Assembly: GCA_004145795.1 (NCBI GenBank)
Contig: SEIO01000003.1
Coordinates: forward strand, 62,001-126,000
Length of the DNA stretch: 64,000 nucleotides
From: Lentibacillus lipolyticus
Lineage (GTDB): Bacteria > Bacillota > Bacilli > Bacillales > Amphibacillaceae
Direction of reading: 5' to 3'
The first letter of the stretch is position 1; each line of letters opens with the position of its first letter. Both the position numbers and the translations under genes were made by a program. This document shows positions 61,900 through 64,000 of this stretch, piece after piece. The notes under the pieces were generated by a model. The model ran no database searches, was not told the DNA's origin, and saw only the letters and a program-made list of their open reading frames with translations.

Positions 61900-62226
61900 A
61901 TGTTTGAATTTATAGCAATCATAGCAGGTGCTTTGCTGCTATTCATGTCTAGAGACGGTAAGAAATATGAAACAGTCTACAGCGGCAGTGAATCAAACTT
62001 AAGGGAGGCAAATGAATATTATTGGCTTCTAAAACATAATAAAATCTCATTTAAGTATCAAATCCCCTTTAATTGGAAAAATTTTTATCAATTTGGATAC
62101 AGGGAAAGTCCGGTATATATTAAAGTAAGTGATAGAGACGTTGAAAAAGCGAAAAAAGTGATGATGCATTACCGAATAGAGAAAATGAAAATGCAAAGAA
62201 ATATGGAAGCTGAGAAAAATAAATAG
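61900..62226 (+). CDS. Hypothetical small protein with N-terminal membrane segment
   Basis: This 108-residue protein has one N-terminal membrane helix (residues 2-16), then a basic, Tyr- and Lys-rich region with an alpha/beta pattern: ANEYYWLLKHNKISFKYQIP, then YIKVSDRDVEKAKKVM, and a C-terminal charged helix. The second half resembles small DUF2007-type putative signal-transducing units (prediction from pattern only). ATG 61900 is preferred over ATG 61894, which touches the AAAGGGGG site. I do not recognise the gene. Confidence 0.6.
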   Translation: MFEFIAIIAGALLLFMSRDGKKYETVYSGSESNLREANEYYWLLKHNKISFKYQIPFNWKNFYQFGYRESPVYIKVSDRDVEKAKKVMMHYRIEKMKMQRNMEAEKNK

Positions 62227-62352
62227 CAGCACTTCAATCCCGTAGTATTCTTTGTCCTATGCATATCCCTCTCTGATGGAAGTCTCAAGCACAATATTTC
62301 TTGCAGATGTCTAGGTTGTGCTACAATAAATATCAGGAAAAGAGGTGGTACG

Positions 62353-63078
62353 ATGCATATAGAGGTATGGTCCGATTTTGTATGCCCATTCTGTTATATT
62401 GGTAAGCGCAGATTAGAACTGGCGCTGGAGCAGTTCCCTCACAAGGAGCATGTAACAGTGGAGTATATGAGTTATGAACTTGACCCGAATGCTGAAGAAA
62501 ACCCAGGCAAATCGATTCATGAACTCCTGGCAAGTAAATATGGCATGAGTGTGGAAAAAGCAAGGAACTCAAACGAGGAATTGGGACGGCAGGCGGCAGA
62601 ACTTGGCTTGACATACAATTTTGATAAAATGAAACATACGAATACATTTGACGCTCATCGCGTTGCCCAATATGCAAAAGATAAAGGAAAAGGGCGTGAA
62701 GTAACAGAACGCTTGCTGCAAGCTTACTTTACGGATTCCGAACTTATAAGTGATCATGATACATTAATTAGACTTGCTGGTGAGGCCGGCTTAAATCAAG
62801 AGGAAGTGCGATCTGTTCTTGAGACTGGTCGCTATCAAAAACATGTCCGAGCTGATGAGCAAGAGGCCGGACAGCTGGGTGCCCAGGGTGTGCCATTTTT
62901 TGTTTTCAATAACAAATATGCTGTATCAGGTGCACAGCCACAGGAAGTTTTTACAGAGGTGCTAGAAAAGGTGTGGGAAGAAGAGCAGGCACAGCCGTCC
63001 CTACAATCATTAACGCCCAAAAAATCGAAAACAACCTATTGTACGGATGAAGGCTGTGAAATCGTGGAAGATAACTAA
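62353..63078 (+). CDS. DsbA-family oxidoreductase, FrnE-like
   Basis: Thioredoxin-fold enzyme of 241 residues with a helical insertion. The redox site is WSDFVCPFCYIGKRRLE near residue 10 (CPFC), and the cis-Pro is in GAQGVPFFVFNNKYAVSGAQ near 178. No signal peptide is present, so it is cytoplasmic, like FrnE and HCCA isomerase-type 2-domain relatives. A C-terminal tail adds two Cys (YCTDEGCEI), which could form a second redox or metal site. It ends at a strong terminator. Confidence 0.9.
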   Translation: MHIEVWSDFVCPFCYIGKRRLELALEQFPHKEHVTVEYMSYELDPNAEENPGKSIHELLASKYGMSVEKARNSNEELGRQAAELGLTYNFDKMKHTNTFDAHRVAQYAKDKGKGREVTERLLQAYFTDSELISDHDTLIRLAGEAGLNQEEVRSVLETGRYQKHVRADEQEAGQLGAQGVPFFVFNNKYAVSGAQPQEVFTEVLEKVWEEEQAQPSLQSLTPKKSKTTYCTDEGCEIVEDN

Positions 63079-63085
63079 AGTCCTT

Positions 63086-63135
63086 TTAAAACAACCCCCG
63101 GTTAGCGTGGAACACGCTGGCCGGGGGTTGTTTTA
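63086..63135 (+). terminator. Terminator of the FrnE-like gene
   Basis: AAAACAACCCCCGG pairs with CCGGGGGTTGTTTT around a second small GC stem. Confidence 0.9.
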
Positions 63136-63176
63136 TATAGTTTTTACAAAATGTGAAAATTTTTTCTCAGAACGTA

Positions 63177-63204
63177 TTGCAGTTATCCCATATTTTGTTA
63201 TAAT
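63177..63204 (+). promoter_or_regulatory. Promoter of the iron permease operon
   Basis: TTGCAG (63177-63182), 16 bases, TATAAT (63199-63204). Confidence 0.7.
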
Positions 63205-63221
63205 AAGTTACGTAATCTAAA

Positions 63222-63236
63222 TGATAATGATTTTCA
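63222..63236 (+). promoter_or_regulatory. Fur box
   Basis: TGATAATGATTTTCA matches the 7-1-7 Fur consensus TGATAATNATTATCA at all but one base and is set just downstream of the promoter, as for iron-repressed uptake operons. Confidence 0.85.
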
Positions 63237-63295
63237 TTATTAATTAGATTGAATCAAAAGAGATAATCATTCTAATCTATATTCGAGGGTTACAT

Positions 63296-64000
63296 ATGAA
63301 GATTTGGCATCTGGCGACTGTCGGACTATTGTTATCGTTTGCTTCTATTTTTATAGGTGTTTCGGATGTTGCGCCGTGGGATATTCTCAGCATGTCGGAT
63401 AATCAGCTGGAGATTCTGATGATCAGCAGGATACCCAGACTTGTGAGTATATTAATTGCCGGCATGAGCATGAGCATCTGTGGACTTATTATGCAGCAGC
63501 TCAGCCGTAATAAGTTCGTTTCACCGACAACATCGGGAACACTGGATTCGGCAAGACTGGGTATACTGGTCTCTATGATGGTATTCACCTCTGCCAGTCC
63601 ACTGCAGAAAATGGCCATTTCCTTTTTATTCGCCTTGCTGGGCACGGTCATTTTCATGAAAATCCTTGAAAAGATTAAATTTAAGGATGCTGTCTTCATC
63701 CCACTGGTTGGTTTGATGTTCGGGAATATTATTAGTTCGGTCGCGACTTTTCTGGCGTTTAAGAACAATTTAATCCAGAACATGTCCTCCTGGATGCAGG
63801 GTGATTTTTCGATGATTATGAGCGGGAACTACGAGCTCATGTACATTAGCATTCCGCTGCTGATCATCGCCTATCTGTTCGCCAATAAGTTTACCATTGC
63901 AGGGATGGGGGAGGACTTTGCCAAAAACCTCGGACTAAAATATCAGCAAGTAGTTAATTTTGGGTTGATTATCGTCGCGCTAGTGACTGCATCGGTTGTT
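63296..64000 (+). CDS. FecCD-family iron-siderophore ABC permease, 3' end cut by the window
   Basis: The frame is open for 235 codons to the window edge. It has about seven membrane helices and FecCD-type segments: RIPRLVSILIAGMSMSICGL, IMQQLSRNKFVSPTTSGTLD, WMQGDFSMIMSGNYELMYIS and DFAKNLGLKYQQVVNFGLII. The sequence is closest to the YclN/FatD branch that imports catecholate siderophores such as petrobactin. The Fur box upstream supports iron regulation. The second permease, ATPase and binding-protein genes probably follow outside the window. Confidence 0.9.
   Translation, partial: MKIWHLATVGLLLSFASIFIGVSDVAPWDILSMSDNQLEILMISRIPRLVSILIAGMSMSICGLIMQQLSRNKFVSPTTSGTLDSARLGILVSMMVFTSASPLQKMAISFLFALLGTVIFMKILEKIKFKDAVFIPLVGLMFGNIISSVATFLAFKNNLIQNMSSWMQGDFSMIMSGNYELMYISIPLLIIAYLFANKFTIAGMGEDFAKNLGLKYQQVVNFGLIIVALVTASVV

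Noticed and set aside
1-64000. CRISPR array, prophage or insertion sequence
   Set aside because: No regularly spaced direct repeats, integrase, transposase or phage structural gene was seen on either strand.

Overview
The window is a chromosomal stretch of a low-to-moderate G+C, endospore-forming Firmicute. Strong AGGAGG-type ribosome binding sites with frequent TTG and GTG starts, spore coat genes (CotF-, CotX-, CotW-like), Trp-specific T-boxes, a YtrA-type regulator with its operator, CcpA and Fur sites and many B. subtilis-type genes (yueI, yfhD-like, pepT, fni) point to Bacillaceae. Several proteins are acidic, and the gene content resembles halophilic genera such as Virgibacillus, Lentibacillus or Oceanobacillus; the genus is an inference. 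There is no rRNA operon, prophage, transposase or CRISPR array.

Layout. 1-16.0 kb is mostly housekeeping: a truncated brnQ, acetoacetyl-CoA synthetase under a cre site, an Aquifex-type aconitase followed by a 57-residue zinc-finger protein, a CotF-like coat protein, a TctA-type carrier, a lipoprotein hydrolase broken by one amber codon, an LrgA/LrgB pair and the selD-mnmH selenouridine pair. 16.1-19.5 kb is a YtrA-type ABC transporter operon with a near-perfect sigma-A promoter and palindromic operators.

19.5-36.4 kb is the most distinctive part. Glycan genes lie on both strands: five or six glycosyltransferases (one CgeB-like), a UDP-sugar dehydrogenase, a PLP aminotransferase, a hexapeptide acyltransferase, a Gfo/Idh/MocA oxidoreductase, a UDP-GlcNAc 2-epimerase, two short-chain dehydrogenase-type proteins and a D-glucuronyl C5-epimerase-like protein. 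They adjoin spore crust-type genes (two CotX-like, one CotW-like, two small DUF2642-like). The set covers every enzyme class needed for UDP-2,3-diacetamido-mannuronic acid, and no flippase or polymerase is visible. My reading is a spore-surface glycan island with a uronic acid residue that may be epimerised after polymerisation.

36.5-39.2 kb holds a CAP-domain protein, a possible small RNA, a thioredoxin-like protein, tRNA-Ser(CGA), tRNA-Thr(CGT) and a SHOCT protein. 39.2-46.3 kb is a complete trpEGDCFBA operon behind two tandem Trp T-boxes and a consensus promoter. 46.4-63.1 kb is mixed metabolism: ddl, nitroreductase, nucleoside deaminase, fructosamine kinase, VanY-type carboxypeptidase, MFS transporter, pepT, sulfurtransferase, tag, amidase, aldo/keto reductase, HD protein, fni, MBL hydrolase and a FrnE-like DsbA protein. 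The window ends inside a Fur-regulated FecCD-type iron permease.
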